In this document: positions 1-9,804 of the stretch, in pieces | Layout: every line of letters starts with the position of its first letter | How positions within the stretch are numbered: position 1 is the first letter of the stretch | Assembly (NCBI GenBank): GCA_039621445.1 | Contig: CP154957.1 | Location: forward strand, 34,130,843 to 34,194,842 | DNA: 64,000 bases | Origin: Euglena gracilis | Lineage: Eukaryota > Euglenida > Euglenophyceae > Euglenales | Direction of reading: 5' to 3' | Notes under the pieces: model-generated | Told to the model about the DNA's origin: nothing | Databases searched by the model: none | What the model saw: only the letters and a program-made list of their open reading frames with translations | Translations under genes and position numbers: made by a program

Positions 1-805
1 TTTTTCCAGTGTGGACCTGGTCCTTAATTTTTCCAGAATCCTCTGGATTTGGGGTGCTGTGGGGCATTTTTTTGCATTTGCATTTGGGGGGGTCTTGTCT
101 TTTTTGGGACCTCAAATACCTCCTGTTCCCCCCCCCTTCCCCCCTTTGGCTTGGGCAGGGCACAGGGCAGGGCACAAGGGGGAGCACATGTGGGGGACAG
201 GGTCCAAATGTTCCAGATGGGGGGGCCATTAATTGTGAGACAGCATGCACCACCAGCTGTCGCAGCAGGTCGGTGGTGGGGAGCTGCAGCCCTTGGTGGT
301 TGTTGGCTGTGGCACTGGCACTCATGGTGGGGATGGTCATGCCCATTTGGGTCCCCATTTGGCTGCCCATTTGTGGCCCCATTTGGGGCTGCAGCTGTTG
401 CTGCTGCTGTTGGTGCTGGGCAGTCCTTCCAGGCATCCCCTGGGGATTTAAATGTGTGATGTGTGAGTGGTGGTGTGGGTGTGTGTGTGGGGGACAGGGG
501 AGAGGTAAGGGCTGCTCAGGCTGCTGCTGTTGCTGGTGGCGGAGGTGGCGGGGGATGTACTTGTTCTGGTGCTTTTGTCTGAGGTAGTCTTCATAATCTT
601 CTTCTGCTTGTCTTTTTCTTTTTCCTGGTCGACCTTCCTCCACCTTGTCGGCCAGGGCCTCCACCTTGCTCGCCAACAGCATCATATTCTGGGCCACCAG
701 GCCCACTTGGTCCAGCACCGAAGTCAATTTTTTGTTGAGGATGACGTTGTCCAGCGGCACTTCCAGCACATCTGGTGGGTCTTCTGGGGCCGCGGCCCCC
801 GACAT
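1..805 (-). CDS. Gln/Met-rich basic protein, N-terminal part; runs off the left edge
   Basis: Reading the minus strand from an ATG at 803-805, the frame stays open for 268 codons to the window edge. The first 55 residues are acidic to amphipathic and could form a short coiled coil (VILNKKLTSVLDQVGLVAQN). A basic cluster follows (GRPGKRKRQ, about residues 62-70), which looks like a nuclear localisation signal. After it come poly-Gln runs, a His-rich stretch and a four-fold QMGx repeat (QMGPQMGSQMGTQMG). The distal part is Cys/Pro-rich and less convincing, and an AG|GTAT donor-like site near 118-124 could end the exon earlier. The composition resembles nuclear co-regulators, but no named family is recognised. 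It could instead be an accessory protein of a mobile element. The start was chosen because it precedes the structured segment and lies just downstream (in gene orientation) of a hairpin at 829-859. Confidence 0.55.
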   Translation of the reverse strand, partial: MSGAAAPEDPPDVLEVPLDNVILNKKLTSVLDQVGLVAQNMMLLASKVEALADKVEEGRPGKRKRQAEEDYEDYLRQKHQNKYIPRHLRHQQQQQPEQPLPLPCPPHTHPHHHSHITHLNPQGMPGRTAQHQQQQQQLQPQMGPQMGSQMGTQMGMTIPTMSASATANNHQGLQLPTTDLLRQLVVHAVSQLMAPPSGTFGPCPPHVLPLVPCPVPCPSQRGEGGGNRRYLRSQKRQDPPKCKCKKMPHSTPNPEDSGKIKDQVHTGK

Positions 806-828
806 GGCGGTTTATGCGGAGATCGAAA

Positions 829-859
829 AAAAATAGACACTCAGAAAGTGTCTATTTTT
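829..859. repeat. Perfect hairpin upstream of the Gln-rich gene
   Basis: Thirteen-base arms (AAAAATAGACACT and its complement) enclose the loop CAGAA. It lies about 25 bases upstream of the minus-strand ATG at 805, so it is in the presumed 5' leader or promoter. No function can be read from it. Confidence 0.6.
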
Positions 860-920
860 GTCCAGAAAAAAATTGGTATATATCCGCCCAGAGTCGCGTG
901 CACTGAGACGCCTGCGCTTC

Positions 921-1061
921 CGACGGCCAGCCGGCCAGCCGGCCAGCCGGCTAGCTGGGCAAAGTGCATTTTCTTCAGCCGTCTGGACCAAGCCCACAAG
1001 GTCAGCCGTCCGTCCGGACCTTCGCTTTTTTCACCAGCCGTCCGTCCGTCCGTCCGTCCGC
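921..1061. repeat. Short GC tandem repeats (CCGGCCAG)n and (CCGT)n
   Basis: About four tandem copies of an 8-base unit GCCAGCCG lie at 921-957, and about six copies of CCGT at 1038-1061. The stretch between is unique sequence with no convincing gene. Confidence 0.6.
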
Positions 1062-1248
1062 CCCCTCATCCATCAGAAGTTCATGATTCGTCTGGGCAGG
1101 TGTTGCTACAAGATGCTTCCACCAATGATCCAAAAGACGATAGTGCAGACAAGGGTTGGCAATGCCATAAATGCATACGTTGTCACAAAACGTTAAATTT
1201 TTTTTACATTTGGTTTTGTTTTGGTGATAAAAGGAGCAAGGGGGGCAC

Positions 1249-1470
1249 ACCCCTCCACCCCCCTCACCGCCCCTCGCCATGCCATTTTCCCCCCCCCCCC
1301 CCCCCCTTTTCAGACCCCCTCGCCACGCCATGTCAGGCCCGCCAAAGAAAATTTTCTTGGCAAACCCCCGCGCAACCCTCCCCCCCCCATCCGGGACCCC
1401 CTCGCCACGCCAAACCCTCCCCTCCCCCCCCCCTAGCCGGAAACCTCGCCACGGCGTGCCGACCCCCCAG
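1249..1470 (+). repeat. C-rich repeat module with CCCCCTCGCCACGCCA motifs, copy 1
   Basis: This module is closely matched at 2888-3113. Both copies have the same order of blocks: three CCCCCTCGCCACGCCA-type motifs, a shared CCAAAGAAAATTTTCTTGG palindrome, and ends resembling GTCGGCACACC and GGCGTGCCGAC, which form short inverted ends. Copy 1 is bracketed by imperfect direct repeats of about 28 bases (ACATTTGGTTTT...GGTGATAAAA at about 1207-1233 and 1477-1500). The overlapping open frames translate as Pro-rich low complexity and are not taken as genes. Confidence 0.6.
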
Positions 1471-1854
1471 GACGTGACATTTGGTTTTTTGGTGATAAAA
1501 TGAAGAGGACATAACATTTTCTATGAACTATAAACTGAAATAATTTGTTCACTGCTGATGACGGGCCACTGTTCGTTGTTGATTTATGGAACCCGTTGCA
1601 TCTCCAACCCTGAAACAGATTTGACCATGCGCCAACTATCCCTGGACCGCCTGTGGTGATCCGCACGCGTGCCCAATATAAGTCTGCACCATGGTTGTTG
1701 AAACTGACCACTCAAACTTGAGCCCATACCTACTGTCCGGTTGGCGAATGAGCTTTGTGTTGCATTTCTGTTGTCGTCGGAGTAGGGTGGTTTCAGCAAG
1801 CCTAACCAGGAAAATAAGTTCAGAACATTGGCCCCAAATAAGTGCTGTTTGCAA

Positions 1855-2210
1855 AGGGGGTATTATCCCCGTGCCCCCCCCCCCCCGTGACCCCCCCCGT
1901 GACCCCCCGTGACCCGAACAAGGACCATTTTCGGCGAAATTTTGTAGGAAAATTTTTGGCCGGTGATGCCTAATTTGATAAAATTCTCATGCAGCTTCCT
2001 AATTTTGAGGTGTAAAATTTTCAAATTTGGGCTTGGTGATTCCTAATTTGGTGTCAAATTCCTAATTTCAGGTGTGGGGATTCCTAATTTTGGAATTTAT
2101 CCACAAAAATTCCGGCTCGGTGATTCCTAATTTTGCCACCAAAAATGTGGTGTTCCCCCCCCCGTGACCCGCCCCCCGTGACCCCCCCGTGACCCGAACC
2201 ACCCCCAAAG
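1855..2210. mobile_element. Probable repeat element bounded by (CCCCCCGTGAC)n arrays
   Basis: Tandem CCCCCCGTGAC units lie at about 1868-1918 and 2150-2205. Between them are degenerate A/T-rich tandem units containing CCTAATTT. The same architecture recurs near 5600-5870, 7620-7930 and 23290-23560, and with a G-rich version of the iteron at 3275-3605. The boundaries are approximate because no clean TSD was found. Confidence 0.4.
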
Positions 2211-2343
2211 GAATTTGCAAAACAAAATGAGGGTGTTTGGTTGTGGTTGGGAATTTTTGAGAAAAAAATTGGGAATCCCTCTGAATTCGGACTCTATCCC
2301 AAAGAAATTTGGTGTCACCATACCCTTTTTTATAAGATGTTTC

Positions 2344-2429
2344 GTGTTCTGATCCCGCTTTTTTACCAGAAAACCGGGGGCGACGAAGGCGCCCCCGGTT
2401 TTCCTGGTAAAAAAGCGGGATCAGAACAC
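2344..2429. repeat. Long near-perfect hairpin with about 39-bp arms
   Basis: The left arm begins GTGTTCTGATCCCGC and the right arm ends GCGGGATCAGAACAC. The arms match along their whole length except for one bulged base (CCAG-AAAACC against CCAGGAAAACC). The loop is about seven bases. Confidence 0.75.
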
Positions 2430-2760
2430 AAAACAATGTTGAAACCGTGTTAAGAGTCCACGATGTACACCGGTAGTGAAAACCGTGTTCAAGTCCACGT
2501 GATTCGCGCAAAAAAATGCCGATTATAGTAAACACGTGTACAAAAATGGGGTACCTTGGTACATTGCAATTGTACCGTGTTACGAACACGGTACAATGCA
2601 AATGTACCGTGTTTGTAACACGTGTACATTGTACGGAAAGCGTGTTTACTCCTTTTGGTAACACGTGTACACTGCAGGAAAGCGTGTTTACTTTTTTGGT
2701 AACACGTGTACATCCACGGAAAGCGTGTTTAGACTTTTTGGTAACACGTGTGCATTATGG
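2430..2760 (+). repeat. GTAACACGTGTACA / GGAAAGCGTGTTTAC repeat cluster, copy 1
   Basis: Alternating motifs GGTAACACGTGTACA and GGAAAGCGTGTTTACT occur several times, with internal palindromes around ACACGTGT and GTACCGTGTT. The same motif set recurs at 15673-15777 (same strand) and 18303-18495 (inverted), so this is a dispersed family. Confidence 0.6.
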
Positions 2761-2764
2761 GGTT

Positions 2765-2830
2765 GAGCCCCCGCGTCCCCCCCCGCGTCCCCCCCGCGTC
2801 CCCACCAAGTGGCTTGGTGTCCTTTTTTTA
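2765..2830 (-). repeat. (GACGCGGGGGG)n iteron block, minus orientation
   Basis: On the minus strand this block reads GACACCAAGCCACTTGGTGG followed by GACGCGGGGG iterons. It is nearly the same as plus-strand 20644-20715, showing that the iteron array and its flank move as one unit. Confidence 0.6.
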
Positions 2831-2887
2831 AGTCGGTGTACCCCCCCCCTCCGACTCAGGACAAAGTCGGTGTACCCTGGGGGGTCG

Positions 2888-3113
2888 GCACACCCCTCCC
2901 CCCCCCTCACCGACCCCCTCGCCACGCCATTTTACCCCCCCTCCCCCCCCTTTTCAGACCCCCTCGCCACGCCATGTCAGCCGCGCCAAAGAAAATTTTC
3001 TTGGAAAACCCCCGCACCCCTCCCCCCCCCCCATCCGGGACCCCCTCGCCACGCCAAAAACCCCCCTCCCCCCCCCCCTAGCCGGACGGCTCGCCACGGC
3101 GTGCCGACCCCCC
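2888..3113 (+). repeat. C-rich repeat module, copy 2
   Basis: Close duplicate of 1249-1470. It is flanked by CGACTTTGTCCTGAGTC-type motifs (2845-2870, 3155-3175), which also form the inverted-repeat cluster at 4669-4822. Confidence 0.6.
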
Positions 3114-3264
3114 CCTACGATGGACTCGGGGATGACAAAGTCGGGGGGTGGGTCCACCGACTTTGTCCTGAGTCCGGTGGACCCCCTTTCTTCTGGAGCA
3201 ATCCATTTTTCTAACCATTGGATACTGGTTGCGGCTGCCATACTCATGGTGTAAAGCAAGGCAC

Positions 3265-3607
3265 AGGAGGGAAGGGGGTGTCTGGGACGCGGGGGGGACG
3301 CGGGGGGGGACGCGGGGGAGACGCCATTTTTGGGACGTGAAATTAGGAATTTGCTGCGAGAATTTTTTAGCCAAATTAGGATTCTACCACAACAAATTAG
3401 GACAAACCCACCCCAAATTAGGCATCACCCACCGCAAGTTAGGAATCACCCACACCAAATTAGGAATCACCAACCTCAAATTTGCCTAAAATTAGGAATC
3501 AACCTCCCAAATTTGGCTGTCTCGAGAACAAAATTTTGGTTCCAAAGTGGGACGCGGGGGGGGGACGCGGGGGGGGACGCGGGGGGGACGCGGGGGAGAC
3601 ACCCACG
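3265..3607. mobile_element. Element with GACGCGGGGG iterons at both ends, inserted 3' in the recombinase relic
   Basis: The left boundary reads GGGTGTCTGGGACGCGG and the right boundary reads CGGGGGAGACACCC, so GGTGTCT/AGACACC forms short inverted ends around iteron arrays. The core has four to five degenerate units with TTAGGAATCACCCA. The insertion truncates the 3' end of the recombinase homology on the minus strand. Confidence 0.45.
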
Positions 3608-4622
3608 AAGAGGGAGCAGCTACCGCAAAACCTGGTCAAGGCATCCACGATGCCACTGAATGTTTCTAGGAGAGAAAAACGGTAGCAGGTGTCGTTACCG
3701 CCGCCAAGAAAAAGTGCTCCGTTGCGATCGTCCGTCCCAACAATGGATACTTGGCGGTGGTAAGCGACAATGGGGCATATTTTTTTCATTCTCGTGCGGG
3801 AACAGAATCTGCTCATGGGCATCCTTGGACGAACTGCCTTGCAAATTCTTCATTTTGCCAAACTTCACTTTCATAATTTTGTGGCCCTCGTCAGTAACGT
3901 CCGGATGAAAATTGTCGATGCGAAGCTGTTCCATCGACTCTGCCCTTTGCCCCAAGTTGTACGACAGCACCAGGAGGTTGTATCGTTGTGTCTCGTACCA
4001 GGAACCCCATTTGGTCTGTGCGTGCAACTTTAGCATGTCCTCATCGTCCATCACACACAGCGCTCGTGCCTTCATCTTTTTCAGCCGTGATGCCGCCACG
4101 TTCACAAATCGGACAAAATTTGGGAACTGGCTTTTGGCCTTTGGGACGATGGAATGCAATGGTTTTGTTTGTTTGTATAGCACAGCCAATGCGTTGACAT
4201 ACGTTGTCAACGTTTGCGGAGCCCATTCATACATGGGCACCCCAGCCTGTTGACACAAAAGCTGCCTTTGTGCCTTAGTGGCAATCTTTTCAGCTTCTGT
4301 GTCATGCAAAGCGTGCACCGAAAGCACCCACTTTGCAAATGCCACCATATAGTCATCCAAATCTAGCCTCGCATTTCGCAAATTTTTTGAAAATTGGCGA
4401 GGGCGACAAGTCCCCCCTTCTGATTTTTGGTGCTGCTATAAGGCTGGGGCACAGTTTGGCTGAAAGTATCGCCAAAAGCAGTGTGTCCGCAGAAGGTTTG
4501 TTTTGGGGTTCCACGGCGTCCTTCAACCGTGCCAAAAACTCTGCGGGTGATGGCATGGGTCCCAGGGCGGCTTCATCGACGTTCACGACCTGTGCGGGCA
4601 ACATGGAGCTGTAAAAAGACAA
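3600..4622 (-). pseudogene. Tyrosine recombinase relic, locus 1
   Basis: The minus-strand homology is spread over three frames. The N-terminal segment (4403-4622, likely start ATG at 4604) has the motif MPSPAEFLARLKDAV, which matches the other two loci. A frame change near 4400-4430 leads to a core-binding-like helical domain, then SQFPNFVRF, then LLVLSYNLGQRAESMEQLRI. This has the layout of catalytic box I of tyrosine recombinases (G-x-R-x-x-E-x-x-x-L), followed by KFGKMKNLQG, where the beta-strand lysine would lie. A second frame change near 3770-3820 carries the homology to about 3600, where an iteron element truncates it before the HxxR and tyrosine boxes. The family assignment rests on the motifs and on mutual similarity of the loci. 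The gene is not functional as read. Confidence 0.65.
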
Positions 4623-4668
4623 ATGTATTGGTTGAAAACGTAATTATGACACTTTTCCTCATTAGGCG

Positions 4669-4822
4669 TACACCGACTTTGTCCTGAGTCGGAGGGGGGT
4701 TGGTACACCGACTTATAGCAAGACCCCCTTCCCCCGACTTTGTCCTGAGTCGGACCCCCCAACTTTGTCCTTCGGACAAAGTCGGGGGGTCCCCCCTCCG
4801 ACTCAGGACAAAGTCGGGGGGG
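4669..4822. repeat. Inverted-repeat cluster of CGACTTTGTCCTGAGTCGG
   Basis: Forward copies (CGACTTTGTCCTGAGTCGG) at about 4675 and 4734 face reverse copies (CCGACTCAGGACAAAGTCGG) at about 4798. A palindromic AACTTTGTCCTTCGGACAAAGT lies between them, with C/G runs. It is related to 2845-2870 and 3155-3175. It looks like the ends of a foldback element. Confidence 0.55.
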
Positions 4823-5339
4823 GGGGGGTCTTTCCTGATATAGAAGAGGCTTTTCTGCAATGTCCCGGCTTGCTTGATGTGATGAAACAAAGAAAAGGGG
4901 AGAAGGAAAAAGAACGTTGCAAAGTGGGGTGGTTCGGGACGCGGGGGGGACGCGGGGGGAGACGCGGGGGGGACGCGGGGGGGGAACCATGGCCCAACCA
5001 CCCCCATGCTGGCGTCACCCAAAGTTGTATGTAATTTTCCTTTGGTCGACCAAAAAACGTGCCCGGCCAAAATCCGGGACGCGGGGGGGGACGCGGGGGG
5101 GACGCGGGGGGAACACCCCCTGAGAAGTCAAAATTTTATCCTTGCCACTCAAAAAAATGGTAGTTGGTAGTTGTTTCGCCTCCCCCCTCCCCCAGGCTTA
5201 CCACCCCGCCGCGCTGGGTTTCCCTTCTTGTTGGAGCCCAGGCATGGGGGGGGGGGGTCCCGTGGGACCCCCTGCCGCTTGTGATGGGTGAAGGTCGTGA
5301 CCTAACGAGTCTCTTACGGAATGCCTCCAATTTCTTTAC

Positions 5340-5347
5340 ACTGCAGT
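5340..5347. repeat. 8-bp TSD (ACTGCAGT) of the 800-bp MITE
   Basis: ACTGCAGT is repeated exactly at 6148-6155, on the other side of the element. Confidence 0.85.
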
Positions 5348-6147
5348 CAAGGTTGACGGCTTGTTTTTTTTGAAACAAAAAAAACATGTTTTCTCCAAAA
5401 AAAATATGTTTTTTTAAAAAAAACAAAAAAAACGTCATGGAGGGTTTGGGGGAAAATTTTTTTGCAATGTTTTTTTTTAGGAAAAAGTGCATTTTTTATC
5501 TCTATAACATTCATTTTTTTGGGTTGAAAGCATGATTTTTCGCACCAGAAAACACAGATTTGGAAATACTTTCACACATTTGAAAAAAAAAACTTCACAG
5601 GGGGTGTTCCCCCCTTGACCCCCCTCCCCCAACCCGACCTAAGACCCGTTTCGGCCATTTTTTTCTGAAAAACTTGGCCGGTGATGCCAAAATATTCCGG
5701 TAGATTTCCTAATTTTCGTTTGGGGGATTCCTATTTTGGAGCCTAAAAAGGATTTTCCACCAAAAATTCGTTTTCGGTGATTTCTAATCTGGCCACCGAA
5801 AATGTGACCCCCCCCTCGTGACCCCCCCCCCTGTGACCCCCCCGTGACCCCCCCTCGTGACCCGAACTACCCGCGAAAAATTTTCTTCAAAAAAATGGTC
5901 ATTTCGCAAGGAAAAAGGTCAATTTTTGCTTTTTCAAAAAAACATGTTTTTTTTGCGTTTTTTTTAAAAAAAACATGTTTTTTTTTAAAAAAAACGCAAA
6001 AAAAACATGTTTTTTTTTAAAAAAAACGCAAAAAAAACATGTTTTTTTGAAAAAGCAAAAATTGACCTTTTTCCTTGCGAAATGACCATTTTTTTGAAGA
6101 AAATTTTTCGCGGGTAGTTAAAAAAAACAAAAAAAACGTCAACCCTG
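5348..6147. mobile_element. hAT-like MITE, copy 1 (800 bp)
   Basis: The ends are CAAGGTTGACG and CGTCAACCCTG, imperfect terminal inverted repeats starting CARGG, flanked by a perfect 8-bp TSD ACTGCAGT. An 8-bp TSD and CA(G/A)GG ends are typical of the hAT superfamily. No transposase frame is present, so it is non-autonomous. Its interior matches the copy at 23028-23716. The extra length comes from an internal inverted duplication at about 5871-6119, whose arms of about 120 bp read outward from GAACTACCCGCG to its complement and include ATGGTCATTTCGCAAGG. A (CCCCCCGTGAC)-type array lies at about 5808-5868 inside the element. Confidence 0.85.
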
Positions 6148-6299
6148 ACTGCAGTTGATGGGATGCGGGAAGACAATTGGTGTTGGCCATGCAAAGAGTG
6201 TCCATTAGTTATTTCCTGTTTGTTCGGCATGATCAATGCTAATCCTAGAATGTCCCCCCGCAATCACTGCACACCTTTCCCATTTTTGTCCTTTCTGTT

Positions 6300-6620
6300 G
6301 ACACCGTTCCCATCTCCTGTTCTCTTTCCATTTTGTCAATTTTTTTCAGCCCATGACATTCAACCCATCCTCTCACCTGGAATTTCTGATCATGGTGTAT
6401 CCAGGGGGGTATGTGTTTCGCATTTTTTCGCATGTTTGCGCATTTTTTTTGCGCATTTTCCGGATTTTTTCGCATTTTTTTTTGCGCATTTTTCGATTTT
6501 TTTGCACATTTTTTTGTGTCTTAAGAATTTACGGCTTTTTTTTATATGTTGCAGTTTCATTTTGGTTTTTTTGATTTTGATTGTATATTATCAAATTGCT
6601 CCTTGACCAATGTTGCATTG
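6300..6620. other. T-rich stretch with GCGCATTTTT units, no gene seen
   Basis: Degenerate repeats of TTTTTTGCGCATTTT lie at about 6430-6510. The open frames here are Phe/Cys-rich low complexity. I see no supported coding sequence. Confidence 0.4.
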
Positions 6621-6639
6621 ACGCCGAGTTATGTTATAC

Positions 6640-6885
6640 CCCAAGGGGGTGTCGTCCCCGTGCCCCCCCCCCCCCCGTGACCCCCCCCGTGACCCCCCCG
6701 TGACCCGGATTTGAACACCCCCCGATTTTGGGGTCCGCAAACGCACGTGCTTCAATCACAACTGCTTTCAGTATTTTTTTTTTCAAATGTCGCGGAAGCC
6801 GGAAACATTGAAGAGGAGGCCATATCCCCCCCGTCTCCCCCCCCGTGCCCCCCCCCCGTGACCCCCCCGTGACCCAGCCCACCCC
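6640..6885. repeat. Pair of CCCCCCGTGAC iteron arrays
   Basis: Arrays lie at about 6658-6706 and 6828-6880, bracketing about 120 bases of unique sequence. This is the same architecture as 1855-2210. Confidence 0.45.
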
Positions 6886-6967
6886 CGTTGTTTGATTTGT
6901 GCTCTATTCTGCCCCTTTTTGAAAGAATTTTTTTGCAGCCGGTGTCCCACTGGCAAAATTTACCTAA

Positions 6968-7538
6968 TACCATTACCCCCCCCCTAAACGACCCCCCCCC
7001 TAAATGACCCTCCGGGTCCCGGCCCAGACAATGGAAATTTTTTCAAGAAAAAAAGTCTTCAAAAACGACCGGTTTTTTTGAGATTTTCAGAATCGTGTGT
7101 CTTCCTTCTAGTGGAAATGATACCAGAGAACACAAATTTCACAAAAAAAATTCCGAAAAAAAAGGGCCCCCCACTGTGCCTAGCATAGCCAAGAAAAAAA
7201 AATTTGGTGAAAAATCGTGATTTTTGAGGCCCAAAAATGACCAAAAATGACCATTTTCGGACACAAAATGGCAAATTTGGGGGCCGCGCGCTTTGCGCGC
7301 GGCCAAAAAAGCACTTTTTTGGTCAAAAATGGCCCAAAAATGGCAAAACATGACCACTTTTTGGACCCGAAAATCACCGATTTTCGGATGCGTTCCGCCC
7401 GCGCGGCCGCCCTCGGACCCCCCTCCCCCCCCCCCCCCCCCCGCGCGGCCGCCCGCGCGGCCGCTCGCCCCCCCCCCAGCCCCCCCCCCCAGTGTGCCTA
7501 GCCTCCAGGGGGGTCATTTAGGGGGGGGGGTAATGGTA
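6968..7538. mobile_element. Inverted-repeat element with C/G-run termini (571 bp)
   Basis: The left end TACCATTACCCCC and the right end GGGGGTAATGGTA are exact complements. The inverted match continues inward as CTAAAYGACC. The interior carries a palindromic GGGCCGCGCGCTTTGCGCGCGGCC, many AAAATGGYCA motifs and a G/C-rich block of CGCGCGGCCGC. No TSD can be separated from the palindromic ends and no coding gene is seen. Confidence 0.55.
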
Positions 7539-7619
7539 ATGGACGAAAAAAGGCTGAAATATTGTGTGAAATGGTTTCAAGTGACTCAAAATTGTAGCCC
7601 CTCTTGTAGAATTTGAAAG

Positions 7620-7930
7620 ATAATTCAAAACGAACATCCGAAATTAAGATTTGGCACCCAACATGAAGCATTTGCACACCAAACTTAGGCATTAGGTGCT
7701 GAAATTTAGCAATTTTCACCCCGAAATATGCATTTGCCACTCATGCCAGCCAAAATTGTGCATTTTCCACATGAAAATGGGATTTTATTACACCCAAAAT
7801 TGGGCAGTTGCCACTCGAAAATAGGAATTTACACATGAAACTAGGATTTTCCTCCTCAAAATTAGGAATTTGCCTCTCAAAATTCGGAACTGGCACGCCA
7901 AATTAGGCATTTGCCACCCATGTGAGATAG
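7620..7930. repeat. Degenerate A/T-rich tandem units (AAATTAGG...TTTGCCAC)
   Basis: About ten imperfect units of roughly 28-30 bases contain AAATTAGGMATTTG and CCACYC. They match the core of the iteron-bounded elements. No gene is seen. Confidence 0.5.
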
Positions 7931-7949
7931 ACAACCTGACCCGGCTTCC

Positions 7950-7980
7950 GTCACGCCGTCGGCCAGCCGTGTGCTCCCCC
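7950..7980. repeat. GC palindromic site A at the recombinase breakpoint
   Basis: CACGCCGTCGGCCAGCCGTG is almost its own complement and is followed by TGCTCCCCC. It abuts the 3' break of the N-terminal recombinase fragment. The inverted counterpart is at 9762-9804 and a third copy is at 18501-18528. Confidence 0.6.
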
Positions 7981-7981
7981 T

Positions 7982-8490
7982 GGGGAATTGAGAAGCAGAG
8001 GAGGCCACAATTGGAGGTCCGTCACGGTCTGACACTTCATACAAAAAAACAAGGGCAATGAGGTATGTGCAGAAAGACAAAACAGGCATGGAACGAACCC
8101 GAAAATCTGTTCCAGCTCTCTCCGTACGGGCAGCAAAGCAGGCGAGTTGTTGCTCGGGTGTTGCGTACAACACCCGAGCATCAATGCACCAACGGGCCCA
8201 CCCCAAAAAACAGTCGTCCAACGTCGCGTGTTGTACCCCATGGGCTGCGCAAACCCCCATGTATTCTGTAAAACAATTCAGGGCAGCCATGCGGTCGCGA
8301 CGGTAATCTTTTGCCGAGACCAGATCGGAAGTTCACCAAGTAAGGCATCAGCTTCCTCAGATGGAGATTTCACCTTTTGGAGGGACTCCACAAACTGCTT
8401 AACAGTGGGGGGGGCAGGCATGCGGGCCTCAGCGAGGTTAGCCAGGCGCATCATGGCTGTGAAGGGTGTTTTTGAAACACGTTTTAGCAT
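7982..8490 (-). pseudogene. Tyrosine recombinase, N-terminal fragment (locus 2a)
   Basis: The minus-strand frame 8278-8490 has MPAPPTVKQFVESLQKV, parallel to MPSPAEFLARLKDAV of locus 1 and PRPPKPDEFVATLEKY of locus 3. A frame change near 8285 carries the homology on through TLDDCFLGWARW, matching LDDYMVAFAKW and LDGFFSAWAGW. It ends at SASQFP (about 7982), exactly where the GC palindromic site begins. The sequence matching the part after QFP lies on the opposite strand at 9805. This segment corresponds to the core-binding domain, and no catalytic residues are included. Confidence 0.6.
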
Positions 8491-8499
8491 AGGGGGTGT

Positions 8500-8560
8500 T
8501 GGGGACGCGGGGGGGACGCGGGGGGGGACGCGGGGGGGGGGGACGGGGGGGCAGCACCAT
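8500..8560 (+). repeat. GACGCGGGGG iteron array
   Basis: Three to four GACGCGGGGGGG units are followed by CAGCACCATTCTAGGGACC. A related flank (CACCACCATTCTGGGCACC) follows the array at 19725-19780. Confidence 0.55.
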
Positions 8561-8579
8561 TCTAGGGACCATGATCAAA

Positions 8580-9480
8580 GCTGACTTTTTTTAAAAAAAA
8601 TTCTGTTCTGTTTTTTTATTTATTTAAAAAAGCAACAGAAAAGTGCTTTTTTTAAAAAAATGGAAAGTGTGTTTTTTAAAAGAAGTTTTGCAACGCAAAA
8701 GTCTCGTCCTCTTAAAAAAAAACCTCCAGAAACTGGTGCATTTCCACACCCAAAATGGAGTTTTGTCAAAAATGGCCCAACATTCCCAAAAAAAAAGTGA
8801 TGGTCGATTAGATATCCAACAAAAATCCCGTTCAAAAAATTCTTTGAAAGGCAGTCTCTAGCAAACTCAAAATGGGAAGATGGCTCTTTGGGATACACAG
8901 GGGGGGGGAATGCTCTGGGCGGCCCTGGGAAAAAATGCGCAAAAATGCGCAAAAATGCGCAAAAAAATGCACAAAAAATGTGCCGAGTTGTACATTCCTA
9001 AGGGAAAAAGGACTTAGAAAAATTTCCCACAATGAGCCCAAAATTAAACCAAAATCACCAAAACCAGCTGAAATGAAGGCATTTTTGGTCAAAAAAAAAA
9101 TGCATGAGCAAGGCGTCACTCTCTGTTCACCATAACCAACAATGTCAGCCCTCGTGCCCCGGACCAGGGGAGAAGGATTCGATGCGGGGTCTCTGAAAAC
9201 CCTAGTGTCCTCATCATCATTGGATGAGTACCCACACCTCATCACCCAAAGGTTTTTCTTGAATATGGACAAAATGCCTCCAAAAAGTGTAAAAAAAGGT
9301 GGGGAAATGGAAAAATGCGCAAAAAATGCGCAGGGGGGGGCGAGCGGCCGCGCGGGCGGCCGCGCAGGGGCCGCGCGGGGGGGGGGGGGGAGGGGGGGGG
9401 TCGCGGACACCCCCGAGCGGCGCGCCCAGCACCCCATCTTTTCCCGGCCCAGAACCCGGAGGGTCACTTAGAAAAAAAAA
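8580..9480. other. A-rich and GC-rich non-coding stretch
   Basis: Contains AAAAATGCGC repeats (about 8936-8965), a (CGCGGCCGC)-rich G-run block (9340-9400) related to 7400-7480 and 18010-18035, and an 18-base A run. Open frames are low complexity. No gene is supported. Confidence 0.4.
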
Positions 9481-9761
9481 AAAAAAAAAAGGGTCTCGGA
9501 CAGCATTTTTTAGTCATTCGAATAATATGTAGGCAAAAAACCCTTCACAATGACAATAGAATGACCCCAAAAATAAAGGCTGAAATGGTCAAAATTGGTC
9601 AAAAAAGTCCAAAATCGGCAAAATTGACAAAAATTGACGAAAAATGACTTCAAATGGACAAAAATGCAGCCTCCACCAACGATGAACATGACCTTGAAGG
9701 GAGATTGGCGGCAAAATTGTTTTTGCATTCCAAGGTTGTGGCTCGGGTCATTTTCCTGTGA

Positions 9762-9804
9762 GTCACACGGCTGGCCGACGGCTGGCCGACGGCGTGCTCC
9801 CCCC
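9762..9804. repeat. GC palindromic site B (inverted relative to site A, with an 11-bp duplication)
   Basis: CACACGGCTGGCCGACGGC is followed by a second TGGCCGACGGC and then GTGCTCCCCCC. It abuts the start of the catalytic recombinase fragment (AAATTCC). Site A is the complement without the duplicated 11 bases. Confidence 0.6.
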
